Of a DNA stretch of 14,728 bases, positions 1-10,098 are shown piece by piece. The translations under genes were made by a program, and so were the position numbers. Origin of the DNA: Lunasporangiospora selenospora (Eukaryota > Mortierellomycota > Mortierellomycetes > Mortierellales > Mortierellaceae); assembly GCA_015680635.1 (NCBI GenBank), contig JAABOA010000034.1:17810-32537 (forward strand). The letters are read 5' to 3'. The stretch's first letter is position 1. Every line of letters begins with the position of its first letter. The notes beneath the pieces are model-generated. The model did no database searches and had not been told where the DNA came from. It saw nothing but the letters and a program-made list of their open reading frames with translations.

Positions 1-3000
1 AATCAGATCTGAAAAAATACGCTCCTGGAAACCATCTTGCTCGCTCAATGCAGCTTGAGCGAAATACACCGGACTATGGAGGGTTTCATCCTCGTCATCC
101 ATGCACTCGTTTGTAATTGGTTGAGGGCCTTTCATCAACGCCTCGATCGTGTTCGATTCCCAGGGCTCATCCAAGACAAGAGTAATCCAGTTGGTGACCA
201 AAGATCCCATCTCCCGGAGCAATGTCCGGAAAACAACGCCATTGGCATCGGAATGGACAGTGGGCGAGAAGAATACACCTCTATCGGTAGATGGTGCTAG
301 TAGGCTGTCAAGACAGCCCTGTCGAACCTTTAACAGCTCACTCATGATCCACATTGTCTTTTGTGGGAAGGCCAAGAACAATGAGATCATCGAATCTTCC
401 TTCTTGAGCAATTCAAAGGAGAAGAGCGCCAGCCTACCGTACGTTGACAATCCAAACCCATCATAAGCGTTGTTTGAGTCGTTTCCATGAGGCAAGACGC
501 CTTTCTTGTCCTGGATATAAAATGCCTCCACTACGGGGTCAACAACAGCCAATGATGGATGAGGGCCACTCTTGACTAAAGTGTAATAGAGAGCCTTCCA
601 GTGATTCTCATCAAAGAAGAAGGTATTCAGTAGTCCAAATCTCTCTGTTACATCCGTCAGGTTAAGGAGATCAGCCAATTTTTGGGCCTGTGTTGCCAAG
701 TCCTCAGGGCTAAGGAAGTGTTAAAATAAAGCATAAGTGCTTTGGTCTAAATAGCTGTCTGTAGCTCAATATAATGACACAGTTCGCTCCACATCCAGAT
801 GGAAGTACATATTTACCTTGCAAAGTGCTTCAAATCCTGAATAGAGTGCTTAATGTGCTCTGATAAAGATTCCTTTAACATGAGCTGCAAATCTTCCGTA
901 TTCTCAGACAGCATTTGGAGTTCATCAAGAGTAGCTTGACCAATCGCCTTGAGCTGTTCATCAGGCTGGAAGCTCAGCTCAAAAACAGCGACTGCAATTT
1001 TCTTCAGTCCTGTCTCCGAGCCACTGTTGATGGCCAAAGATGTGACACTGCTCAGAGTTGCGGAAAAAATTCGAAGAATTGACTGGGCCTCATTTCTCAT
1101 ATCAGTTGCTTGGTCGCTATGCAGGCTGAGCATAAAGGCTTTCAGTCGTTCAGAAAGCTGATCAACAATCGACAACTTCACGTCATTGGTAATGATTAGG
1201 CTAGAGTTCAAGGCACCAATAATCAGATTTTCAGAATCCATCAAATCCGAGTACTCTTGACTATTGACAATGGACTGGAGGTAGTTGTCAATCAATTCAA
1301 GATGTAGCGAAAAGGCTGGGGGTGACGCCATTGAACGACTAAACAAGTTCTGCAGGATCTGACGCCGTCGATCTTGGTCTCCATCTCCGCCTCTGACTTC
1401 CATGATACTACTCATCACTTTTTGCCATGTCTCTAGAGCCTTCTGCTGCTCCTTCGAGTTGTTGAGGAAGCTGATAAAGAGGTCCAGCAAATGGGTGAGC
1501 GATTCTCCATTTTCTGGCAATGAGTTATTTGCATTCAAATGGGCTTCAGATGCAAAGAGCATATCTGGAAATTGGAGGCTAAAGAAGTCTTGAAGGGCTA
1601 CTTGGCTCTCTGGGTTCGAGAACACAGCAACTTCAAATTGGATGGCGAGTGAAGAGAGTATCTGCGAAGGTCCAAAGGCATGAGCTATACCAGAACATAC
1701 GAAATATCATCCATTGTTAGAGCAGTTGCAGATGTCTGGATGTACAATTTCGAGAGACTCTCAAATAAAATATTAACCTACTCTGCGAGCACTGCTTGGC
1801 GACAATTTGGACAAGCTGCTCCGCTGCCTTCTCCGAAAGTTCGGCGACGGTTATGTCGTTCTTTTCCTGAGATAGCTGCGATACTTGACTCAGCAAGAGC
1901 ACTGCGCGTTTTCCACGTCTCACATAAGTTTCTGAGGTTGGCTCGTCGGACAAAAGCTCTACCATAGCCTCAACTGTCGGCTGCCAAACTTCCGAAGTAG
2001 CACGCTCGCGGACTGATGGAATGTTGAGCAGACGTACAAGGTGGACACTAATTTTTTCTGCAATCACATGCTCAGCCTCCTTGAACTTGATGGCGAGCCG
2101 CCCATTTTCAGTGCTAGTAACGTACACCTTGACGAACGAAGAAAAGGCCGAGAGTGCTGCATCCTGGCCTTGTTTTGTTGCCTCTGACTTTCTGTTAAGC
2201 ACCATAATGCGCACGTAAATGAATCGTATATTAGTCCAGGAAAGAAGGAACGATTACCAATAATCTGATCAAACAGTCTCCATGTTCTACCAACTATATG
2301 AACGAGCTCCTCAAGACTCTCCAAACTTCTAATAATTAGGGTACTTACCCAAATCTGACAATGAAGTATACCAAACATTCGACATATGCCTCGACAAACA
2401 ATGGTGTTGATCCCGGTTCCTTGTCAATATTAGGACTTTCAAGACCCTTCCAAAAGTTATCGAAAAAGTCCTTCACAAATGGGAAACCTGTACCGTTCTT
2501 GCCTAAGACAGATTCGTCCGTCCAGGTTGAGATGAGCGGTAGGATACTTCGGTAGGTTGTTAGCACAGAGCCGTATCCTGCAGCCTTCAAGAACCCCATA
2601 AAAAGGGTCATTGTGGGTTTCTTAGGATCCGCCTGAAGAGCCCAGGAGTTAGGGAAAGCTTTCGTAAAGACGATTACAGAGTCCCAGAGGTCTCCGTGGG
2701 TTGTTGTATCCTTGTCCGAGAACACAGCTGGGAAGAAGTGTTTGCTGACAAGTTGAAGATGTTCCTTAATCAAATGTGGTGCTTTTGTGGTCACAGTTCT
2801 GAGCATGCTATAGGTAGCTTTCCTGATGGTTGGATTGGAATGGCTTAGAAAAGCCCATAGTTTGCCCTCATCCAAAAGTTGGTTTAGGGCAGCGGATTCC
2901 TTTTCCAATGCCTCAGAAGACAGACTCTCTATAGTCCAAATACAAAGAAACGGAAGTAAGAGAGTGACTCTTGCATCTTGAATCAGTGAGGGCTAAAAGA

Positions 3001-4236
3001 GACTTGATTCAAATTTACCGGTGATATAGCCTATGGTGTATAGAGAACTGGATGCGACTCTTGCGTAGCGTGTATCCATTTCCTCCTTGCTACTGAAGCG
3101 AGGATCGCCTATTACCATGCAGGCAGAGTAATGAAAATGCAATAGCATAGCGGGTTAATGCCGAGCTCTACCCAAGTGTATTCATTTAGTAGTCGAGTCC
3201 ATTAGGCAAAATAATCATACTAAGCGTTTCCGGAGTCTTTTCAAGCAGAACCTCAGAAATATAATAGATTATATCTTGCAAACAGAATGAGATGACCTGC
3301 TCCTGTTTGCTGTCGGGAAATGCGCCCTATTTTCCATAGTATCATGTGTCATGGATGATCAGTATGGGTTATTTTGCGAATAGCATAGCAACTATCGTCC
3401 ACGATTGCTACAAATACCTTAAAAGATTCCATAGCTACTCGAGCAACATCTCGCGTAGGATCGAAGAAAGTCCCGATCCAGGCTGCAATCACTTCCTTCA
3501 GATAAGGTGCAAGCTTCTTTCCAACGCGCTTCACCAAAAGTGCATGGACATTGTTGGTCATTAATCGAACCCTTCGATCGACATCGGTCGTAAGTTTAAT
3601 ATATAGTTTGACCCAGGGGCCAATTGCCTCCTGACATGCTGCAGATGTTTGTTGTTTTGGTGCTGATCCGGTTGCATCGTCACTATTAGTGGGTTCGTCA
3701 ATAGGTTGAGCCTTGATCCACTTTTCGAGATCGTCAAGGGCACGCACTTTTGTGGTTGTGTCTCGCTTAGACATGAGCCTCTTAACAATCATTGAGAGCT
3801 CTCCATTTCTGATCACATTGACCATGTCCATATCGGGTGCTCCAAAGGTCCCTGCGGACGAGATGCTAGGGCTTGAAGGCGATCCCGAGCGATTTGAAGA
3901 GACACTGCGGGAGGGTGAAGAAGCAACATAGGTCGAAGAGGCTGTAAATGATGGTGAAGCAAATTGAGCAAATCCTCCCAGTGCTGAGATTGGGAGTGCT
4001 GATCCTGTTGAGCTCGCACTTGCTACTTCAGCAGCACGACTACAGTCCGAAAAGAGAGGGGAGGAAAAGAAAAAAGAGATATAGTAGCTGGCGGTGAGAC
4101 GTTCTGAGAAGCTTAGTCCATTCCAGGTCTTGAGAGATGTGCTAGCGAACTCGGACAAGAATCGAATCTCGAGCATTTACCTGCTGTTGGCAGAGCGGAC
4201 ATTCCCTTTGACACGAGGCGTAGTCTTTGGAGGCAT
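1..4236 (-). CDS. LTN1: Listerin E3 ubiquitin ligase, N-terminal part (partial at left edge)
   Basis: Listerin is the E3 ligase that ubiquitinates nascent chains stuck on 60S ribosomal subunits. Hand-built exons on the minus strand: 4236-4181, 4039-3418, 3326-3221, 3108-3019, 2928-2349, 2328-2258, 2183-1782, 1684-817 and 709-1. All junction phases agree, giving about 1168 residues; family members have about 1550-1770. The start at 4236 gives MPPKTTPRVKGNVRSANSS then RAAEVAS, matching the family's N-terminal KGN-R-NS-RAAE pattern across the first intron. Residues 105-116 (KRLMSKRDTTTK) match the conserved N-terminal helix pair. Later AFPDSK, PETLS-DPR and SHSNPTIRKATY also follow human listerin as I remember it. 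The rest is HEAT-like helices. Residues about 26-82 form a Ser-rich linker. The RING lies beyond the left edge. Exons 3 to 7 depend on my splice choices. Intron 7 (1781-1685, donor GTAGGT) is the least certain, and intron 5 is only 20 nt. Confidence 0.85.
2329..2348 (-). other. Candidate 20-nt ultra-short intron in LTN1
   Basis: On the minus strand these 20 bases read GTAAGTACCCTAATTATTAG. They have a consensus donor (GTAAGTA), a branch-like CCCTAAT and a TAG acceptor. Reading through in the exon 5 frame gives an immediate TAA. Removing the 20 bases joins VYFIVRFG to SLESLEELV in frame. That join aligns without gaps to the matching human listerin segment as I recall it. The size is far below usual fungal introns. 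The alternatives are a one-base assembly error near the TTTGGG run, or skipping of the 71-nt exon that follows. Confidence 0.5.
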
Positions 4237-4843
4237 TAGGTGAGAAGAGAGGTCGATGTGATGGAGAGATGGATTTTAGCCTAGCGTGGACCATTTAGTT
4301 GAAATACGATATATGTAGGACAAACTGACTGCGGTCCGGGTGGCTTGTCTTTAAGTTCGTGCATTGGAGGGGATGGAGTTCTTAAAGACGTTTTAATCTA
4401 TCAAGTTCATCATGAGCTCTCATGGCGATGCACTAGCTAAGTTCCCAGAGTCCGCCGAGTCCGCCGCCAGCATTCAGTGGCGGAACGACGTAGGGAACGC
4501 GTTCTACTCCTTGTCTACCGTTAGGCTTCTTTGTGCTAATGTTGTTGGATAGGCCAAAGGGTGTTATGGCCAAGGAACGACGTGGTTTCCTAGGATAGAC
4601 CGACCTTATTGGGCTCTCCAAGAGCATCTGTGCTGCGTTTCCACAAGTAAAACACCTTGGTTCACATGAGGTCCACAGGCCAAATAGTGACCACATCAGC
4701 TTAGAATTGCTCTTTCCTGAACAACTTGATGTGGAAGTGATTTCTTGTCCAACTGAGGATTCTATTCCTGTTTTGCTGGTTTTGTTACGATTTTGCGCTC
4801 GTTAATTTTTCATTGAATTGGCTCTCGCTCTTGAAAGGTTCAC
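4237..4843. other. Spacer upstream of LTN1, no supported gene
   Basis: This is the 5' flank of LTN1, and no gene can be supported in it. An 87-codon open frame on the minus strand (4696-4433) has no recognisable domain and no supporting signals. The LTN1 promoter should lie just above 4236, but I see no clear TATA box or other named element. Confidence 0.5.
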
Positions 4844-5152
4844 ATGGAAAAGGGCAGTAGCCGATCCGAGCCTTCAAAGAGGCGTCATAATGACCCAAGA
4901 GTTCCAGCCGGGGTAGAATATTCTATCCTGGTAGGACCAAGTATTACACAAATCAGCTCCAAGATAGTTCAAATAATTTATTACGTGTGCCTGAGCATTG
5001 GGGCGTGGTGGTTTGACCCCCTTTTGTTAATCGTCATGTGGAAGAGAGAGCACAATCGTGGCCCCGACAAACGAAACATACTGCTCCAAGAAGATATTGA
5101 ATCTTTGGTCAATCTAAGCGATGCGTCTCCTGCAACTCAAGATCTCTCATAG
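4844..5152 (+). CDS. Hypothetical small protein with one possible membrane helix
   Basis: This is a 102-residue open frame whose family I do not recognise. The first 25 residues are polar and basic (MEKGSSRSEPSKRRHNDPR). A hydrophobic stretch at about residues 43-66 (IIYYVCLSIGAWWFDPLLLI) could be one membrane helix and is followed by basic residues (MWKREH). The C-terminal tail is acidic and polar, ending in QDLS. Codon choice looks balanced rather than low-complexity. An AATAAA lies about 120 bases past the stop, which suits a short 3' UTR. It lies between the divergent LTN1 and lipase genes, on the same strand as the lipase. It could instead be a chance frame or one exon of a larger transcript. 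Confidence 0.35.
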   Translation: MEKGSSRSEPSKRRHNDPRVPAGVEYSILVGPSITQISSKIVQIIYYVCLSIGAWWFDPLLLIVMWKREHNRGPDKRNILLQEDIESLVNLSDASPATQDLS

Positions 5153-5271
5153 ACAATTATCAAGAGCACAACGAGCATTGAACATCGTCATCAACGTTCG
5201 TTATGGGAGCGAGCACTCTTTGAAAACAATGAAGATAAATTCAATATTTATGCTGGCCTACATGGAAATTT

Positions 5272-5277
5272 AATAAA
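5272..5277 (+). terminator. Possible AATAAA poly(A) signal
   Basis: An AATAAA hexamer sits about 120 bases after the stop of the 102-residue ORF at 4844-5152. The surrounding sequence is AT-rich. It supports that ORF only if the ORF is transcribed. Confidence 0.3.
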
Positions 5278-6047
5278 CAATGGCACAGCATTTGATCAGT
5301 TAGCTCAAAACGGTCCAAGAAATCGGAACAGCAGACCATGCTGAAAACAATGACACAGAGAAAGGGCGGGTCGAATGGTCATATTTGACTTGACTCGATG
5401 TATGAACGACATTGGTCTTGGCCCTACATTCGAACAAGAGGAGAGGGGTGTAGGGGACAAAACTCGGGAAAAGAGTTATATCAGCGCATATAAGAGAAAA
5501 AAAGAGGTGGGTAAAAGAAGGGAGTGTTGATTGGTGAAGAAGAGTCCGCGGCAAAAGGAAGATGAAGTAATGGCAGGTGAATTACAATGACCAATGAATG
5601 TAGAATTGTACAAAAAGAGTAAGCGCGTGCTCTCGTATGGCACGAGATACAATGAGAGCCTTTTTGTGCTGGAGAATGAGAAGACACCAGGTATTCGCTG
5701 GGGTGCCTCGTGTTGAGAACAGGCCAACAGAGCAATGATAGCATGTGCAGGCGTGCCAAGGGCCAGAGCGTCGTTTTGTAGTGGTGGTGTTCCTGAACTC
5801 CTTCTTGACCATTCGGCACTGCACATCGCTGTACTGCTCGAAACCGAGGCCGTTTTGTATTGCACTTCTCTTTCTCCTTCCATTCTCACATATATTCTCT
5901 TCATACTGCATTGCATAGGGCTACTTTGCCTCGAGTCGATCGATCTTCTCTCCACCTCCTTATTATCCTTCCACATTTCATCATTGTCGACTCTCCACCA
6001 CACACTCCTCCTCCCTACAATTCATTCCTTTGTCCTTAAAATCCTGA
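5278..6047 (+). promoter_or_regulatory. Upstream region and CT-rich leader of the lipase gene
   Basis: No gene is supported here. Open frames on both strands look like shadows of skewed composition. From about 5860 to 6047 the plus strand is strongly C+T rich, with runs such as CTTCTCTTTCTCCTTCC and CTCCACCTCC. This is typical of fungal core promoters and 5' leaders. An in-frame TGA directly precedes the lipase ATG (6045-6047), so the coding region cannot extend further up without splicing. No TATA box is assigned. Confidence 0.45.
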
Positions 6048-9000
6048 ATGGCCAATGGAAAGAATCGCCTGTTTTGGCTCACTAGTCTTGCCATCTCTTC
6101 GATTCCACTTGCCGTCACCTTCTACGGCGTTTACAGCGATCGTCGTTGGATCACCATCCTCTCCTTCGTTGTCTTTATCATCTTCCTTCTCCTTTCCACT
6201 TGCACCTTTCTCTCATGGAAAACCTTCAAGTTCTCCACCCCTATCATCCTTCAGTTCCTTCGTGCGCTTTCCGTCGTCCTCACACCACTCGCTCACCTCC
6301 TTCGTGGGATCCCCGTCTTAGGCAAGGTCACCAATGGCTTGATCAAGCTTGTCTTTTGGTCGTGGTTTATTGTCCTGATGTGCTCGGACGTCCTTGTTCG
6401 AAAGCTCCTCAAAACCTTTGTCGGTCTCCACGAACCCAGCACTGGCCAATACTCACTTGTCAATGCCTGTGATACCAACTTTCAGCCATGTGGAGAGTTT
6501 GGGAAGGTTCTAGACAAGGAAAAGGTTCAGCGGATCGAGGAGGGTGGAGCTGATTTTGCGCGCGACCATGACTATGGCGATCCGAAGCCATCTCAGAGAA
6601 GAGTTGAGTTTGATGATGTTCAACAACCAAACCAGGAATACCAGCTAAAATCAAGGCGCTCCAAAGAGCGCCCAAAATCCATGGATTACTCCAAATACAA
6701 AACGCCTGGTCCAGAGGGGTCTGATTTATCAAGAATGACTTCGAACGACTGGGCTCGAGCGCTTGAGGTGACTGGCATCGATAAATATCGGTTGTCCCTC
6801 GACAACGATCCTGAGAGCTGGGAAAGTCTTGATAGCGGTCATGACAAGGAAGAAAGGAGACTGGAGGATGCTCTTGGTAGTCATGCTTTTCATGACTCTA
6901 CTCTATCCTCCAAGCCCGTCATGGATCGGCCTCAATACTCGCAGCCAATTGCTACTACTCTAGCTATGGTCTCGAAGCTTGTCTACGAGAACGTTCCTAT
7001 TATCCGACACGAGCTGGAACTCTCAGGATATGATTTGCATTCGTTTCGAGCAATTGCCTATAGGGTATGTTCTTCTAACAACCATGGTCGCGGTAATTCT
7101 TCTCATCCTGGGCATTGTACTATTGGCATGTTGCTAACATTAAACTTATTTGTAACGTCTTAAAATATCCAACAGAATACTTGCGGGTTTATTGTTCAGA
7201 AAGGCCGGAACATTGTCCTAGTCTTCCGTGGAACTGATCCGCTTAATCTTCAGCACGCATGGACGGACATTCAGTCGAGGCTCATTCCCATTCAAACTTT
7301 GAAAGAGCCCTATGTTCCACTAGGAAAATGTCACCAGGGGATGTACAATGCTCTTGGAAAAGCAGATGATTTCTTGCTACCATCAGAACAGCTTGCTCAG
7401 CAACAGCGGGATAAGAGCCAATTGCGACACAGGAGGCGTGATAGTCTAACCACCGATGGAGGCGGCACCGATGAGTATATCGACGATAATGATTCACTGG
7501 GTACTGAACAAGCATTACCGCGCCGTCGATCTAAGATGAGTCCTGCGTCATCGTTTCGATCTGAGGCCTCAAAGGGCATAGTCAGTTTGGAGCTCTCAAA
7601 CAAATCCATCTACCAGACAATCGCCACCTCGATCCGAGCGGCATATATTTTAATACGATTCTTGGTAGTGGGTCTTTTCACCCATGTTTCTGATCCTGTG
7701 GACTATCGGTTTGCGGGAGAGGTTCGCGACCTGAGTGCATTTGCTCAAGCTTGCCGTTGGGTCGATGGCTTGAGACTTGAGCATGCCGAAAAAGAGTTTT
7801 ACAGGATGGCAAAGACTGAACGGACAAAATTATTATCACGACACAGAGGATCCATCTCTCCAGGGGACCGACAGCCCTCTAGAAGTCATAGTTTTGGTAA
7901 CGAATACTCGCAGGACGAGTTAGAATATCTCGAAGACACCAATGAGGATAGGAATATCAGTGGCGTGAGACGGAGACCAAGCATTCCAGGGCAAGGGTCA
8001 TCTCGACCAGCGTTGGTTAAGAGACTGTCCTCGACTGGATCTCATTCATTTTCAGCAACCTCAACCTCAAGACATCATCGGAGGAGACTCTCTGGCCATG
8101 GCTACGACTACAGAGAAGGAAAAGCATATCAATCCGCTGCATCATGGCAAGATATTGGCAACAGCATCCTTGACATTTATAATAGTCAACACCGAGGTGA
8201 TCAGGATCGCAAGAAGAAACAGCTCCGGTTCTACATCTGTGGGCACAGTCTTGGGGGTGCATTGGCGACCATCTTTCTTGCCAAGATGGTTCAGTGCAAC
8301 TCCCCACTTCTAGATATCTTTTCTGGCCTCTATACGTAAGTCTCTGAAATCACTTGTGAAATAATCGAAGAGTATTTAATACCGGGATTTTCTTTTTCAC
8401 TAATCAATCCTCAACTCTTTTTAATTACTTAGATATGGATGTCCAAGAGTAGGTGACAAGGACTTCAGTCATACATTCGGACCTAAGCTGGCCTGTAAGA
8501 TGTTCCACCATGTCCACAACAATGATATTGTGTCGCGTGTGCCATTTTGGGGTACATTCGAAACTCCCCCAGGAACCCTGGTCTTTATCGATACCTCACG
8601 GAAACTGATACTATACCCACCTGATCCTGAGACATTGATGCCAGTTCCAGTGCGCGGAATCTCATTCATGCATCTTTCGGGTATCCTGAATGTGCGTGTG
8701 ATTATGCGAATGCGTCGAGAGTCCTGGCTCCGAATCCTGGAAAGGATTGTATTGCCGTTCTTTTTGAACGATCATTTCCCAGGTGATTATGTGAAAGCAC
8801 TAGCAGAAGGCAAAATTGAGATAGTGGAGCCTCAAGGCCAAACCTTACTCTTTGGCGGAGTGGACGAGATCGAAAAGGGTAGCAGGGCGGCCAAGAACGG
8901 TTATTTTTCATCCCTGACCAAATGGAAAAAAAAAAGTGATCACCAAGCAGAGGCGCAACTCTACAATAGAAAGGATAGAGTAGCGATCACTCCAGACACC

Positions 9001-9174
9001 CGCCAAGTTGGGTCCAATCCAGTGACTAGCAATGGCAACAAACACATTGCATTTAAGGCAAAAAGGCGCCATTTGGATGGAGTCTCAAGAAGGTGGAGCT
9101 GGCAAGAAGGCCGCCGTTCTTCGGTTGACAACGATAGCGGCTATGGAGGTGGTGGTTCTAGCGTAGTTTACTAG
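6048..9174 (+). CDS. Membrane-anchored class 3 lipase, diacylglycerol lipase-like
   Basis: Three exons, 6048-7064, 7176-8335 and 8433-9174, encode 972 residues. The introns are 111 and 97 nt with GTATGT and GTAAGT donors and CAG and TAG acceptors, and the phases agree. An in-frame stop just before the ATG fixes the start. The N-terminus has three or four hydrophobic helices (about residues 9-27, 33-55, 64-85 and 94-115), suggesting an ER, vacuolar or plasma-membrane anchor. The lipase fold follows: VLVFRGTD near 353-360, then W368-T-D370-I, nucleophile S697 in GHSLGG, TYGCPRVGD after the second intron, D757 in NNDIVSRVP and H840 in DHFPGDY. These complete a Ser-Asp-His triad. The expected reaction is hydrolysis of acyl esters of di- or triacylglycerols; substrate is inferred. 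Between FRGT and GHSLGG lies an insert of about 335 residues rich in Ser, Arg and acidic residues. It contains a hydrophobic stretch at about 493-510. The tail is basic and Gly/Ser-rich. Confidence 0.9.
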
Positions 9175-9234
9175 ATGGGAATCTACTCCAAGGCGGGTAT
9201 CACGAAGCGGCCCTGTCTCTTGATCCATCGGAGC

Positions 9235-9240
9235 AATAAA
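9235..9240 (+). terminator. Poly(A) signal of the lipase gene
   Basis: A canonical AATAAA lies 61 bases after the lipase stop codon. T-rich sequence follows at 9261-9275. The distance and context fit a short fungal 3' UTR. Confidence 0.6.
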
Positions 9241-9386
9241 TGACTCTTGGGGGGTCGGCCATTTTTTTGTTTGTGTAAAAGATTACTCGGTGCCTTCATA
9301 GGACCGAGAGTTCTCCCTCAAGCAGTCTGGGTCGCGGCCAGTCAGCACTAATTCACAAGACTTTTCGCCACTTTTGATGTCTTACA

Positions 9387-9618
9387 TCAAACAAACTGCC
9401 AGACACTCAACCATTGCTCTGGGTCGATTTCCTCGTACGCATCCTCAACACCTTTAACGCCATATTTGAGCATCTCAAGAAACGACCGAAGAACAACGGT
9501 ATGCGAGCGGCTCTATATATAAAAATAAAAAACAAAAAAACAGATATACCGGCTCCAATATGACAACTCCCCTATCCTCAGCCATCATCTCATTTATATC
9601 CTTGGACCCTCCTAGAAG
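9387..9618 (-). pseudogene. Possible terminal exons or decayed gene fragment, minus strand
   Basis: Reading the minus strand, 9618-9550 gives a frame containing SKDINEMMAEDRGVVILEP. A GT..AG stretch of 37 nt with a T-rich tract follows (9549-9513). Then 9512-9387 encodes 41 residues containing LEMLKYGVKGVEDAYEEID, ending in WQFV and TGA. Codons in both parts start mostly with G or A, as in real coding DNA, and the join is in phase. Upstream the frame meets a TAA at 9621-9619, and no start or full gene can be assembled. No family is recognised. It may be a decayed copy, the end of an unrecognised spliced gene, or chance. Confidence 0.25.
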
Positions 9619-9798
9619 TTACTCTTCCAGGATAACGACTTTGCTCTCCTTTTTGCAAAGGTAGCCTTAGGAATAGGACAGGTAGCGGATGGCAAGTCGT
9701 CAATACGGTAGCCACTGTATCGCACAACTCGGCTTGCTGGGGCTATAGGGGCCGACTTTAGTAACCTCTATCGTATAAATTCAAGATTTGTTAGTTGA

Positions 9799-10098
9799 TA
9801 TGGTAAACTAGTCGAGACGTGGCATTGGTACACTAACGAGACAAGCGCCTTTTCCCTTGGACGTGCCAGTACTCATGGCTATTACGAGAGCATTAAAGTC
9901 AGAGGACGGGATAGGACCCGCAACTCGATATCTGGACGCCATTCAGTCTTTTCTGTGGCTGCAATGAACTTGAGAGCCAAAGGTGATAGTGATAGTGATG
10001 ATGGCAATCATCATCATCAACCTGAATACGCGTTCGGGGAGGATGACAAAGGTGTTGAAGAAGCGATGTGTTTGAGGGAGCTTACAGCCATGGAGTGA
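9799..10098 (+). other. 99-codon open frame without a clear start, plus strand
   Basis: The frame is open from after a TGA (9796-9798) to the TGA at 10096-10098. The only useful ATG inside (9964) would give about 44 residues. The end is acidic and His-containing (GDSDSDDGNHHHQPEYAFGE) and its codons look coding-like. A CTAAC followed by AG within 10 bases (around 9832-9845) could be a branch site and a weak AAG acceptor. In that case an upstream exon could end near 9707. It overlaps protein-like frames on the other strand, so at most one reading is right. No family is recognised. Confidence 0.2.

Noticed and set aside
151-160. GTTCGATTCC, resembling a tRNA B box
   Set aside because: It lies inside the LTN1 coding exon, with no A box or cloverleaf pairing around it.
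37-466. Open frames of 87 and 105 codons on the plus strand
   Set aside because: They lie opposite the last visible LTN1 exon, which is open across 709-1 with in-phase splicing. They are shadows.
5476-6003. 175-codon open frame on the minus strand
   Set aside because: It spans the CT-rich leader of the lipase gene, has skewed composition and no motif, and overlaps several equally long frames.
9961-10020. GATAGTGATAGTGATGATGG and CATCATCATCA repeats, considered as a satellite or hairpin
   Set aside because: Too short and imperfect. The ATGGCAATCATCATCATC part could pair weakly with neighbours but forms no clear stem-loop.
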